A stretch of 64,000 bases of DNA from Pseudomonadota bacterium (lineage in GTDB: Bacteria > Desulfobacterota > Desulfobulbia > Desulfobulbales > SURF-16): assembly GCA_018897105.1 (NCBI GenBank), contig JAHILF010000011.1, forward strand, positions 1 through 64,000, written 5' to 3'. Positions 32,489-40,725 of this stretch are shown here, piece after piece. The stretch's first letter is position 1. Each line of letters begins with the position of its first letter. The position numbers were made by a program, and so were the translations under genes. Under the pieces are notes generated by a model that ran no database searches, was not told where the DNA came from, and saw nothing but the letters and a program-made list of their open reading frames with translations.

Positions 32489-34159
32489 TTATGCTGATAC
32501 CGTAGTATCTTCTTCGTAATCATCTCTAAGTTCTTGCTGCTCTTTTTTATCAATTTCTTGTTTTATAATACGTTTACCAATTTCCTTGCTTACCAGTTTT
32601 GCTCTTTCATCAAAAAATGCTTCATAATCGTTTTCCCATACTCCGAAATCATCTAAGTCGTTAATAAGATGTGACTTCATTGCGGTTTCTAGATCATCAT
32701 TAATTTTTGCAAACTTCTTCATATAAGCGGCAGGAGACTTAGCGCCAATTTCCCTTTTGTTAAGGAAATCGTCTACTATTGTTATGTTAAGGATGTGGTT
32801 AATATAAATATCATCTTCATTTTGCTTCTTCAGATATGCCTTTGGGAAAAAATGATGATAATTCTTGCTGTTTGCTTGCTTTAGCCAATAATTACTAATA
32901 TTTACTAAAGAGTTATCATTAAATGACTTAGGTTGAAAATAAGCATAGATTGACAAGATAGCTTTTATGTAACTTCTACCAGCACTGAACCATCCATTTT
33001 CGATAATAAAATCCTTCGAGGTGTCAATAGACCAGTCATAAGTTGGCAATTTACCTTTTAGAATCATATCGATTCTTTTCACATCTTGAGCCAACTTACT
33101 TTCGACAGCTGATGAGTAACGACCGGAAAGTGAACACCTCCAAAAAAAATCTTGAAGGTATTTCTGTTTATCACCTGTTGGCTTGTCTTGGTGGTGATAG
33201 AAAAAATAAGAAAACGGCACAATCAATGCGTTGTATGGGAGTAATTGAGAAACAGGGATGCGATAAAATCCCTTAAAATATTCAACTGTACGCTCGATTG
33301 AATCTATTGCTTTATCCCAAGTATCTATGAATTTTTTCTTGTCGAGCTTTAAGATTATTTGACGTTTACATTCTTTGGTAATTATTAAGGAGATAACTTG
33401 GAGAACTGTTGCATCGGAAATTGTTTCGTAATTATGTGGTTTAAGGCTTTCTATTAATTCATTAAATTTTTCAGACAAATCAAAATTTCTATCTTGATCA
33501 AACGTCTTGGCAACCATTATTTCAAATAATGATAATGGTTTCCCTCCAACATTGATTCGAGTAAAAATCTCTGTGGCAATATCGATAGGGGCGTCCTTTA
33601 TTTGTATTATTGAGTATTGATAACTTTCAATTCTGTTTTTGTACAATTTCAACTTTTCATGATGTTCGGGCGGGTATGATGCCAGAACAGTAAAGTCACC
33701 TGTCAATAAGGCAAGAATGCTAATGTAGCTATTTTCTGGTTTATCTTCGGTGTCAAGAAATACGATTTGATCGTGTTCTTCTGCTAAAAGGTTAATGTAA
33801 ATTTGTGCAAAATCGTCTATTCGCTTCCCATTTTCCCTGTTTATGGAAATTCCTTTCAGGCATGCATAGAGGCTTGTTAATCGTTGTTGTCCATCAAGAA
33901 CGTAATCAATAGACTCCCCCTTATCCGCTTCGGGTAGAGTTTGATTTCCCAGATTTCTAATCGAGCGCAATCGATCTTTTGTTTTCCAAAATATAAAAGT
34001 TCCTATTGGGTATCCCTTGATTATGCTATCAATTAATCCGGCAGATTTCTGGATAGACCACACGAAATCTCTTTGGAATTGCGGTATCTTGATTTGCCCT
34101 TTTTCAATTTCTGAAATGAGGCTCAAAAAGGTACGGGTTTGTGGCTCCGGTAATTTCAT
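32489..34159 (-). CDS. DUF262 / HNH-like protein (GmrSD-type), candidate anti-phage nuclease
   Basis: This is a 556-residue AT-rich gene. The N-terminal DUF262 (ParB/Srx-like nucleotide-binding) domain has IPQFQRDFVW near 25-34, GTFIFW and the DGQQRLTSLYA motif at 89-99. The C-terminus contains NYHHFFPKAYL near 434 and a conserved LNIT segment, resembling the DUF1524 HNH nuclease of GmrSD-type enzymes. Those act as type IV restriction enzymes on modified phage DNA. Whether the HNH triad is complete cannot be decided by eye. It sits as the first of three integron-like cassettes, without a methylase. Confidence 0.8.
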   Translation of the reverse strand: MKLPEPQTRTFLSLISEIEKGQIKIPQFQRDFVWSIQKSAGLIDSIIKGYPIGTFIFWKTKDRLRSIRNLGNQTLPEADKGESIDYVLDGQQRLTSLYACLKGISINRENGKRIDDFAQIYINLLAEEHDQIVFLDTEDKPENSYISILALLTGDFTVLASYPPEHHEKLKLYKNRIESYQYSIIQIKDAPIDIATEIFTRINVGGKPLSLFEIMVAKTFDQDRNFDLSEKFNELIESLKPHNYETISDATVLQVISLIITKECKRQIILKLDKKKFIDTWDKAIDSIERTVEYFKGFYRIPVSQLLPYNALIVPFSYFFYHHQDKPTGDKQKYLQDFFWRCSLSGRYSSAVESKLAQDVKRIDMILKGKLPTYDWSIDTSKDFIIENGWFSAGRSYIKAILSIYAYFQPKSFNDNSLVNISNYWLKQANSKNYHHFFPKAYLKKQNEDDIYINHILNITIVDDFLNKREIGAKSPAAYMKKFAKINDDLETAMKSHLINDLDDFGVWENDYEAFFDERAKLVSKEIGKRIIKQEIDKKEQQELRDDYEEDTTVSA

Positions 34160-34190
34160 TGTTTATCATCCTTAGATCATTTTATAGTTA

Positions 34191-34197
34191 AGCGAAC
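34191..34197 (-). other. Core half-site GTTCGCT at the start of the DUF262 cassette
   Basis: GTTCGCT lies 32 bases upstream of the DUF262 ATG and is the exact complement of AGCGAAC behind its stop codon. In a cassette, this is the remnant of the insertion core (G followed by TTRRRY). The RRRY rule is only partly met. Confidence 0.45.
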
Positions 34198-34419
34198 AAG
34201 TAATTCTGCAGACCCGCATATCTTCCCAAATTGGATGATATACAGAAAAGCAACTAACAACTCTATGATCTTGCGAAGATAATCACATTCAAAAAAAATT
34301 GCCAAAAAATACATAAATCCCGCTTTTTTTCTCACTCGCTGGCAGTCCCTCCGGACACAACGCCTTGAAGTAAAGAGCAGCAGGGCGGGTATAAAACCCG
34401 CCCCTGCGGCAGCCCATGC

Positions 34420-35742
34420 TCACTCCAGCTCCGCGCTCACCTTGTCGCCCCGGATGTCATCCTGAAAAAGCGACATCCCCCTTTCCATGGCGCAGAAGTC
34501 GCCGCACATGGTGCAGGTTTTGGCATTGCCCGGGGTGCGGCTCCGGCGGATGGCCGCCGCCGCCTCCGGGAACATGAGCAGGCGGAAATGGTCGTCCCAG
34601 CGGGTGTCCCGCCGGGCCAGGGCCACGGCCTTTTCCCGCTGCCGGCGCTCCGGGTATTTGGCGATGTCGCCGATGCGGGCCGCCAGTCTTGTGGCCCGCA
34701 CGCCCTGGCGCACATCATCCTCGCTGGGCAGGGCCAGATGTTCCGCCGGGGTGATATAGCAGATCAGGTCGGCCCCAAAGCGTGCCGAACTGGCCGCGCC
34801 GATGGCCGCGGTGATGTGATCATAGCCCGCCCCGCTGTCCGCCGGCAACGGTCCCAATACATAATAGGGGGCGTTGCCGCTCATCTTTTTTTCCAGCAGG
34901 ATATTGGCCTCGATCTCATCAAGCGGCACATGGCCCGGCCCTTCCACCATCATCTGGCAGCCCAGGTCCCGGCCGATCTCCGCCAGCTCGCAGTTGATGA
35001 TCATCTCGGCCATCTGGGCCCGGTCATGGCTGTCGTGGATGGCCCCGGCCCGCAGGCCGTTGCCCAGCGACAGCACCGCGTCATATTTTTTCATCAGCCC
35101 GCACACCCGGTCAAACTGCTCGTACAGGGGATTTTCCCGGTTGTTGTACTCCATCCAGGAGATCATGAAGGTGCCGCCCTTGGACACCAGGCCGCCGTAA
35201 CGGAAGCCCTGCCTGCGCAGGCGGTCGATGCTGAAGCGGTTGATGCCGCAGTGGATGGCCATGAAGCTGATGCCGTCGGCCAGCTGGCGTTCGATCAGTT
35301 CAAAAAGATACTCCGGGTCAAGTTTGTTGGGATTGCGGTACTGGCGCGCCGCCTCGGCAAAGGCCTGATAGAGCGGGACATTGCCCACCGGCAGGGAGGT
35401 TGTTGCCAGGATCTCCCGGCGCATTGCGTCAAGCCTGCCGCCGGTGGACAGCTCCATCAGGGTATCGGCCCCTTCGTCTTCCGCGATGCGGGCCTTGCGC
35501 TTTTCCATCTCTGGATCATCAATATCCGACGAGGTGCCGATGGAGGCATTAACCTTGGTGCGCAGTCCGGCGCCGATGCCGACGATCCTCTGGCCGGGCC
35601 GGTTGGGATTGTTCAGGATGACGATCTCGCCTGCGGCCACCTTGCCTCTGATCTCTTCCTCCGCGCACTGCTCATCTTGGGCGACACGTTGCATCTGCGG
35701 GGTGACAACTCCTTCCCGCGCCAGTTCCAGCTGGGTTTTCAT
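34420..35742 (-). CDS. bzaF: ThiC-family radical SAM enzyme, likely 5-hydroxybenzimidazole synthase (BzaF)
   Basis: This 440-residue protein belongs to the ThiC family, which rearranges aminoimidazole ribotide. The C-terminal CTMCGDFCAME (CxxCxxxxC) cluster motif is present, as are MVEGPGHVPL and the SGADHIT-like YDHITAAIG segment. ThiC makes the thiamin pyrimidine, while its paralogue BzaF makes 5-hydroxybenzimidazole, a cobamide lower ligand. The leader here is a cobalamin riboswitch with terminator and no TPP riboswitch, as reported for bza genes, so BzaF is favoured. ThiC remains possible because the two are very similar. The start ATG 35742 has a GGAG box; the longer frame runs into the terminator hairpin. 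Confidence 0.78.
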   Translation of the reverse strand: MKTQLELAREGVVTPQMQRVAQDEQCAEEEIRGKVAAGEIVILNNPNRPGQRIVGIGAGLRTKVNASIGTSSDIDDPEMEKRKARIAEDEGADTLMELSTGGRLDAMRREILATTSLPVGNVPLYQAFAEAARQYRNPNKLDPEYLFELIERQLADGISFMAIHCGINRFSIDRLRRQGFRYGGLVSKGGTFMISWMEYNNRENPLYEQFDRVCGLMKKYDAVLSLGNGLRAGAIHDSHDRAQMAEMIINCELAEIGRDLGCQMMVEGPGHVPLDEIEANILLEKKMSGNAPYYVLGPLPADSGAGYDHITAAIGAASSARFGADLICYITPAEHLALPSEDDVRQGVRATRLAARIGDIAKYPERRQREKAVALARRDTRWDDHFRLLMFPEAAAAIRRSRTPGNAKTCTMCGDFCAMERGMSLFQDDIRGDKVSAELE

Positions 35743-35792
35743 ACTCTCTGCTCCTTCGGGCCGTTCAGCCGCTTGGTCACTGTCCTGCGGGC

Positions 35793-35844
35793 AAAAAAAA
35801 ATCCGTGCCGCAGCACCGGCAACTACCGGTACTGCAACACGGAT
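35793..35844 (-). terminator. Intrinsic terminator in the leader (riboswitch expression platform)
   Basis: A long GC-rich stem (35801-35819 with 35826-35844) is followed on the minus strand by eight T residues. It lies 20 bases downstream of the cobalamin aptamer and 50 bases before the ATG. Such placement suggests transcription is stopped when cobalamin is bound. Confidence 0.85.
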
Positions 35845-35864
35845 TAAGGACATCTCCATGAATT

Positions 35865-36183
35865 ATGATCCTGGCAGGTCTTCTGACTTGCAGATCGTCC
35901 CGCAGCCACGCCTTCCCGTCATCTGGGAACCTTGAAAAATTACCCTCTAGCCCGATTACTACGTCGCGGCGAAAAGAAAAATGCTCACATATGACCTATA
36001 TGCTGCGCTCTTTATTTTCACCGCTCCTTGTCCTCGAACCAGATGCTTAATTTTTCAAGGCACCCATTAAAACAGTGGCATTATGTGGCAGCGGTCCCTG
36101 CTTACAGCGCTGGCCCAACGTTACGGATTTGCACCGCATTCCCTTTTCACCGCCGGTCCGGAGACCGGCGACACCGAGATCAT
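35865..36183 (-). promoter_or_regulatory. Cobalamin riboswitch upstream of the ThiC/BzaF gene
   Basis: The minus strand shows the classical order of conserved elements: AAAAGGGAATGCGGTGCAAATCCG, then GCTGTAAGCAGGGACCGCTGCCAC, GCCACTG, GGGAAGGCG and finally GATCTGCAAGTCAGAAGACCTGCC. The P1 helix closes between ATGATC (36183-36178) and GATCAT (35870-35865). The aptamer is longer than normal because a palindromic element lies in the variable arm between GCCACTG and GGGAAGGC. All core elements appear intact. Confidence 0.88.
35925..36065. mobile_element. MITE-like palindromic element inserted in the riboswitch
   Basis: The ends GGGAACCTTGAAAAATTA and its near-complement (TAATTTTTCAAGGCACCC) bound a stretch of 141 bases. 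The same element, with the same end sequences and interior blocks (TCTGGTTCGAGGACAAG, TTTCTTTTCGC, AGTAATCGGGC), occurs at 49465-49624. There is no transposase. It is located in the variable arm of the aptamer, where it can fold on itself as an extended stem. Confidence 0.8.
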
Positions 36184-36310
36184 CTCTGTTAAGACAAAGA
36201 GAATTACCGAAACAGCGCAAGAATGCAAGTCAAAAAAAGCGACTGCGAGCGGTCAGGCAGTTATCCCCCCTCAGGGGCAACATATTCTGCCTGACGGCAT
36301 ACTCCGGCAA

Positions 36311-36715
36311 TCAGTATTGACTGCCGCCGCCTCTTCTTCCGCCTCCGCCGCCGCTGCCATATCCTCCACCACCCTGTCTGCCGCCGCCGCCCTGCCGGCC
36401 ACCGCCGCCGCCACCGGGCCGTCCGCCGCCGCCGGGCCGTCCACCACGTCCGCCGCCGCCACCGGGTTTATCCGCCCGGGGCCTGGCCTCGCTTACGGTG
36501 AGTTTTCTTCCCTTCAGTTCCTTTTCAGTTAAGCCATTGATCGCTGCCTGCGCTTCAGCTTGGGAGGGCATCTCGATGAAACCAAAACCTTTCGATTTAC
36601 CAGTGAACTGATCTTTAATGATGATGGATGATTCCACCTCGCCGAATGCCTTAAAGGCATCCTTTAAATCCTCTTCCGTGACCTCATACGACAAATTGCC
36701 TACATAGATTTTCAT
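36311..36715 (-). CDS. Glycine-rich RRM RNA-binding protein
   Basis: This 134-residue protein has one RNA recognition motif (residues 1-80) with RNP-2 IYVGNL and RNP-1 KGFGFIEM. It is followed by a tail of Gly/Arg repeats (RGGRPGGGG type) of about 50 residues. Such Rbp proteins in bacteria are often cold-inducible and bind mRNA. A GGGGA box precedes ATG 36715. The Gly-rich coding DNA is a CCGCCGCC-type low-complexity run and may be length-variable. Confidence 0.92.
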   Translation of the reverse strand: MKIYVGNLSYEVTEEDLKDAFKAFGEVESSIIIKDQFTGKSKGFGFIEMPSQAEAQAAINGLTEKELKGRKLTVSEARPRADKPGGGGGRGGRPGGGGRPGGGGGGRQGGGGRQGGGGYGSGGGGGRRGGGSQY

Positions 36716-36920
36716 TTGATTCCCCTCGTTGAAGCATAATCCGCTTCCGGATTGCACCGATCATGTGACCACGCAGAAAAGGCTGACAGACAATGTGCCC
36801 GTTCCTGGTCTCCTATTGTTCTAAGATCTCTATAGCACATAGTTTTTTTACGATCTATTAATTTCTTTGGCTGATCGAGGAAATATGAGGCGAAACTGTG
36901 GAGCAGCGCCTGATAGTTGC

Positions 36921-37541
36921 TCATTTTCCGCCGGATTTTTTTTTGCTCCCGGGTTTGCGCACTGAAAAGCCAAAGTGGCCGACAACCGGTCCCAGGGCAA
37001 AATACTGGCCCAGACCGTAGGCCAGCAGCCCGGCTTTGTCCAGGCGGAATTTACCCCTGGCGTCCAGCAGGGTCGAAGTGACCTGCACGGCAACCACCTC
37101 CGCCAGAAACATGGTGTGGGTGCCCAGGGGCAATGCCTGCCGTACCCGGCACTCTATATTGATGGGGCATTCCAGGATAATCGGACACTGCACCTTCAGG
37201 GCCTGGGCGGGGGTCAGGCCGGATTCGGCGAACTTGTCCACCTTGCGGCCGGAGACCATGCCGCACCAGTCGGTGGTCTTGGCCTGGGACAGGGACGGCA
37301 CATTGACGGCAAACTCGCGGGTGGTCTCGATGATTTCATAGGAATAGCGTTCAGGCCGGACAGAGATGGACAGCATGGGCGGATCGCTGCACACGCTGCC
37401 GGTCCAGGCAATGGTGATGATATTCGGCGGCCATTGCTCCGTACCGCCGCAGCTGACCAGTACCACCGGCAGGGGTGACAGAACATTGCCCGGTTTCCAG
37501 GACTGCTTCTCTATCCGTTCTTTTCTTGCCACTCGTTTCAT
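36921..37541 (-). CDS. Flavoredoxin / flavin reductase-like protein
   Basis: This 206-residue FMN-binding protein of the flavin reductase-like family shows PLPVVLVSCGG, NIITIAWTGSVCSDPPMLSISVRPERYSYE and an EFAVNVPS strand. Flavoredoxins in sulfate reducers transfer electrons to thiosulfate reduction or other acceptors. ATG 37541 is given, but an AGAGG box adjoins it directly; GTG 37532, nine bases after that box, may be the true start. It follows the ene-reductase gene on the same strand after 51 bases, so both may form an operon of flavin enzymes. Confidence 0.88.
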   Translation of the reverse strand: MKRVARKERIEKQSWKPGNVLSPLPVVLVSCGGTEQWPPNIITIAWTGSVCSDPPMLSISVRPERYSYEIIETTREFAVNVPSLSQAKTTDWCGMVSGRKVDKFAESGLTPAQALKVQCPIILECPINIECRVRQALPLGTHTMFLAEVVAVQVTSTLLDARGKFRLDKAGLLAYGLGQYFALGPVVGHFGFSVRKPGSKKKSGGK

Positions 37542-37592
37542 CCTCTTCGCCGCTTATGCTACGCCACACTCCCCTTTTACAAAAAAGGCGCC

Positions 37593-38732
37593 TCAACTGT
37601 AATCAGACTCCGCCCCAGGCTCGATTTCCTTGTTTTCGCCACGCTCCCTGGTGACACAATAGACGCCCTTGCCGCTAAAACCAGGGGCAAAACACAGATT
37701 GTCCGACACGCATTCCGCCTTGCGCCGATCCCCGGCCTGCCAGCGGTTAATCAGATCGGGTTCCCGGATGAACGGCCGGCTCATGGAGATATAGTCGGCG
37801 ATGCCGTCGTCAACCAGCTTTTCCGCCACCGTGAAAGAGCGCATGCCTCCCACCAGGATCAGGGGGATATTGAGTTTCTGCTTCAACTCACGGGCATATT
37901 GCCGGTAATAGGCCTCCTTGTCTTCGGAGTGGATGCCGGGGCGGCTGGGAGCCAGTCTGCCGGTACGGATAATGCCGCCGCTCAGTTCAATTGCATCAAA
38001 ACCCGCGTCGGCAAACATCTGCGCCGCCTGCATGGAGTCCGCAGCCGTGAGACCGTTGTCGATAAAATCACCGCAGTTCATTTTAATCAGCAGTGGATAA
38101 TCAGGGCCCACCTCCTGCCGTACGGCCCGGCACACGGCAAGATGGATGCGGGCCCTGTTTTCGATGGCCCCGCCGTATTCATCCCGGCGCCGGTTGAAGG
38201 CCGGCGAGAGAAACTGGCTGAGCAGATAGCCGTGGCCCGCATGGATCTGCACCCCGTCAAAACCGGCCTCCCGGGCCCTGCGTGCGGCAGCGGCAAAGGC
38301 GGCGATGATCTTTGCAATCTCACGGCCGCTTATCTCGATTGCCCCGGCATCTGCAGCACCGTCCCCTTTGGACACCGTCAGGGCAGGCCGGCCGGTCAGA
38401 CCCACCTCGGCAAAGACGCCGGCATGGGCCAACTGCATGACAATCCTACCACCATCATCGTGCACCGCCGAGGTCAGTTCCTTGAGCCCCTCCACCAGCT
38501 CATCCTGATAGACACCGATCTGCCAGGGCGTGCCCTGTCCTTCCGGGCTGACGTAAGAATGGCTGCTGATAATCAAGCCCACCCCTCCCCGCGCCAGGGC
38601 GGTGAGGGTGCTAATCAGTCGCGGCGTCACCGCGCCGTCGACGGTGGCCAGGCCTTCCCAAGTAGCGGAGCGGACGAAGCGGTTTGCCAGGGGCATGCCG
38701 TTGATAAAACTGCGCGCAAATAATTCACTCAT
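37593..38732 (-). CDS. Old-yellow-enzyme-type NADH:flavin oxidoreductase
   Basis: This 379-residue TIM-barrel FMN enzyme has the OYE family sequence: FVRSATWEGLA near 20-30, QLAHAG near 100, the HAGHGYLLSQFLSP substrate and FMN loop near 180 with catalytic His pair, and the phosphate-binding LVGGMRS and SMSRPFI near the end. There is no C-terminal Fe-S/second flavin domain, though CVSDNLCFAPGFSGKGVYC contains three cysteines that resemble the start of the cluster region of enoate reductases. Substrate unknown. Confidence 0.88.
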   Translation of the reverse strand: MSELFARSFINGMPLANRFVRSATWEGLATVDGAVTPRLISTLTALARGGVGLIISSHSYVSPEGQGTPWQIGVYQDELVEGLKELTSAVHDDGGRIVMQLAHAGVFAEVGLTGRPALTVSKGDGAADAGAIEISGREIAKIIAAFAAAARRAREAGFDGVQIHAGHGYLLSQFLSPAFNRRRDEYGGAIENRARIHLAVCRAVRQEVGPDYPLLIKMNCGDFIDNGLTAADSMQAAQMFADAGFDAIELSGGIIRTGRLAPSRPGIHSEDKEAYYRQYARELKQKLNIPLILVGGMRSFTVAEKLVDDGIADYISMSRPFIREPDLINRWQAGDRRKAECVSDNLCFAPGFSGKGVYCVTRERGENKEIEPGAESDYS

Positions 38733-39101
38733 AACGTTTGATGGACTCGTAACAACTGAAAATTACCACAGAGAGCACAAAGCCACAGAACTAACTGACG
38801 GTAATAAAAAATATTTCTCTGCGATCGCCGTGTTTTTTGTGATGAAAACCTTCTCCTTTTTAACCGATCAGACAATAATTTAAAGGTAATTGACAGTCAA
38901 ACAAATTCACGTCCCGCAAACTCCTCTAAACGGCACGTTACCCCAGATGCATAACATTGCCAGCAAAGGCCGCAGTAATTCAGGGTAAAATAAATGAAAA
39001 AAAGAATGGCCATTTTACTTTTCCCGTTGATTTTGCTAAATAAATTGTAGTAACACTGATTATCAGCATAAATGAGAAATGAATAAATGACGGTTAAGAT
39101 T
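38733..39101. other. Intergenic region between divergent genes
   Basis: About 370 AT-rich bases separate the ene-reductase and the SH3-domain gene. Promoters for both are expected here. No gene, operator or RNA structure is evident. Confidence 0.35.
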
Positions 39102-39821
39102 ATGAAAACAAATGGCTATCACTTGAAGAGTGTTCTGTTTTTCCTCCTGTTCTGCCTCTTTTTTGTTACCGCAGCCCAGGCGGAGGTCGTGTATGTGACC
39201 GATCGGCTTGTGGTGCTGCTACGCAGTGAACAGGGGGCTGGCGAGAAAATCGCCAAATTGTTCTCCGACACGCCCCTGCAGCTGCTGGAAAAAAACGGCC
39301 GCTTTCTGAAGGTACGCACCCAGGATGGCGAAGAAGGCTGGCTGGAGGAACAGTATACGACCACCGATCCTCCCAAACAGCTTATAATTGACAGCCTGGA
39401 GACGGAGATCAAACGCCTGGAGGCAAACATTACCCAGTTATCCAAGGAAAGGGGTCCTCTGGGTGAACAGCTTGAGGAGAGCAAACGCGAACATGCCGAG
39501 CAGGTAAAGACGCTTGAAGAAAACATGAACCGACTCCAGGCTGAAAGGGATCAGCTTGCCGCCAAGTATCAAGGGATGGAAGCCGCCTACACGGATATCA
39601 GAGAAAAATCAGGCAATGTTGTGGAGATTGCCGATCAACTTAAACGCCTGCAGGGTGAAAACAGTCAACTTGCAGTGCAGGATAAACTGTTCAGGGAGGA
39701 AAATGAGGCACTCAAGAAAAAAGCCAATCTCTACTGGTTCATGGCCGGTGCCGGCATTCTTTTCCTGGGTTGGATCATCGGCAGAATCCCCCGCCGCCGG
39801 GGCAGCGGACTGTCCATGTAG
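39102..39821 (+). CDS. SH3-domain protein with coiled coil and C-terminal membrane anchor
   Basis: This 239-residue protein belongs to the TIGR04211-type family. A signal peptide (SVLFFLLFCLFFVTAAQA) is followed by a bacterial SH3 domain (about residues 24-90). Next comes a long coiled coil (about 95-205, Leu/Glu/Lys heptads) and a C-terminal transmembrane helix (LYWFMAGAGILFLGWIIG) with basic tail. It is probably periplasmic and tethered, perhaps envelope-related. An ATG at 39087 would add five residues. Confidence 0.82.
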   Translation: MKTNGYHLKSVLFFLLFCLFFVTAAQAEVVYVTDRLVVLLRSEQGAGEKIAKLFSDTPLQLLEKNGRFLKVRTQDGEEGWLEEQYTTTDPPKQLIIDSLETEIKRLEANITQLSKERGPLGEQLEESKREHAEQVKTLEENMNRLQAERDQLAAKYQGMEAAYTDIREKSGNVVEIADQLKRLQGENSQLAVQDKLFREENEALKKKANLYWFMAGAGILFLGWIIGRIPRRRGSGLSM

Positions 39822-39852
39822 AGCCCCCAGCCTTCCTTCGCCTGCCATCGGA

Positions 39853-40371
39853 TTGGCATACCGACGCAAAACTCACATAACCCTTCTTGTTTTGAGCCTG
39901 CTGCTCCTGCCCCTGTCCGCCCGGGCCACGAACGGTTACTGGGCTCATGGCTACGGTTCCAAGAGCAAGCCCATGGCCGGAGCCGGGGCGGCCCTGCCCT
40001 TGGATGCCATGGACGCAGCGCAGAATCCGGCCAAAATGGTCTTTCTCGGCAACCGCATGGATTTCGGCGTTGCCGCTTTCCTGCCTGAGCGGAGTTTTAC
40101 TGCCAACGATGACGGCGGCAGCGGCTACCCCGCCCTTTCACCGGGCACCTATGACAGTGAATCAGACCAAGCTGTGGATGTCGAAATTCGATGCTTACCG
40201 TGGTCTTTTTGCCGAGCAGGGCAACTTTGACATCCCGGCTAATTTCACCGCCGGCCTGGCCTGGGACCGGAAAACAGGGTGAGCGGCACCAATCCCAACA
40301 CCGGCCCGCAGACCGGCTCGCTGGAAATGAGCCAGTACGAGGTTGAGGTCGGCGTCGGTTTTCTTTTTTAG
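39853..40371 (+). pseudogene. Internally deleted FadL/OmpP1-type outer membrane protein
   Basis: The N-terminal part has a signal peptide and the family start TNGYWAHGYGSKSKPMAGAG, followed by ALPLDAMDAAQNPA (FadL hatch region). It breaks off after about 110 residues. A central fragment in another frame (FDIPANFTAGLAWDRK) and a C-terminal fragment in the first frame (MSQYEVEVGVGFLF, ending in the terminal Phe used by outer membrane barrels) remain. Roughly 250 residues are missing. It is a decayed gene with two deletions and frame changes. Confidence 0.75.
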
Positions 40372-40725
40372 AAAACGTCTCTGACATTTTCCCCACTCAG
40401 ATCCTTCTTCCCCTTAAAAGAACATTTCCCGGGTGACTTTTTGACAGGATTTCCCGGCAAAATTGCCACAGAAGATAAATCTTATGCTCTGGACTTGGAT
40501 CTGTTAATGGCTGATACTCAATTCCTGACCTCGATCCATGTGAATGGAGAAATTTTCACCCACAAATCGTTATACATTTACATTTAAAAAAGCAATTGGT
40601 AGTCTAAAAAAACTTTGGTATCAGACCTTAGTGTCACCTTGCCACATCCCCTAAAAACCTATCACCATACAACCAGACGGAGAAATTCTATGTAGCTTAA
40701 GACAAATTGACAGAAGGAGGAGAAA
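40372..40725. other. Intergenic region before the beta-helix gene
   Basis: About 350 AT-rich bases with no supported gene. It probably includes the promoter of the beta-helix protein. Confidence 0.35.

Noticed and set aside
34588-35847. Long open frame opposite the ThiC/BzaF gene
   Set aside because: Antisense shadow; the minus-strand gene has the cluster motif, ribosome site and riboswitch.
35845-36200. TPP riboswitch upstream of the ThiC-family gene
   Set aside because: No CUGAGA/ACCUGAUCUGG-type elements; the conserved blocks instead match a cobalamin aptamer.
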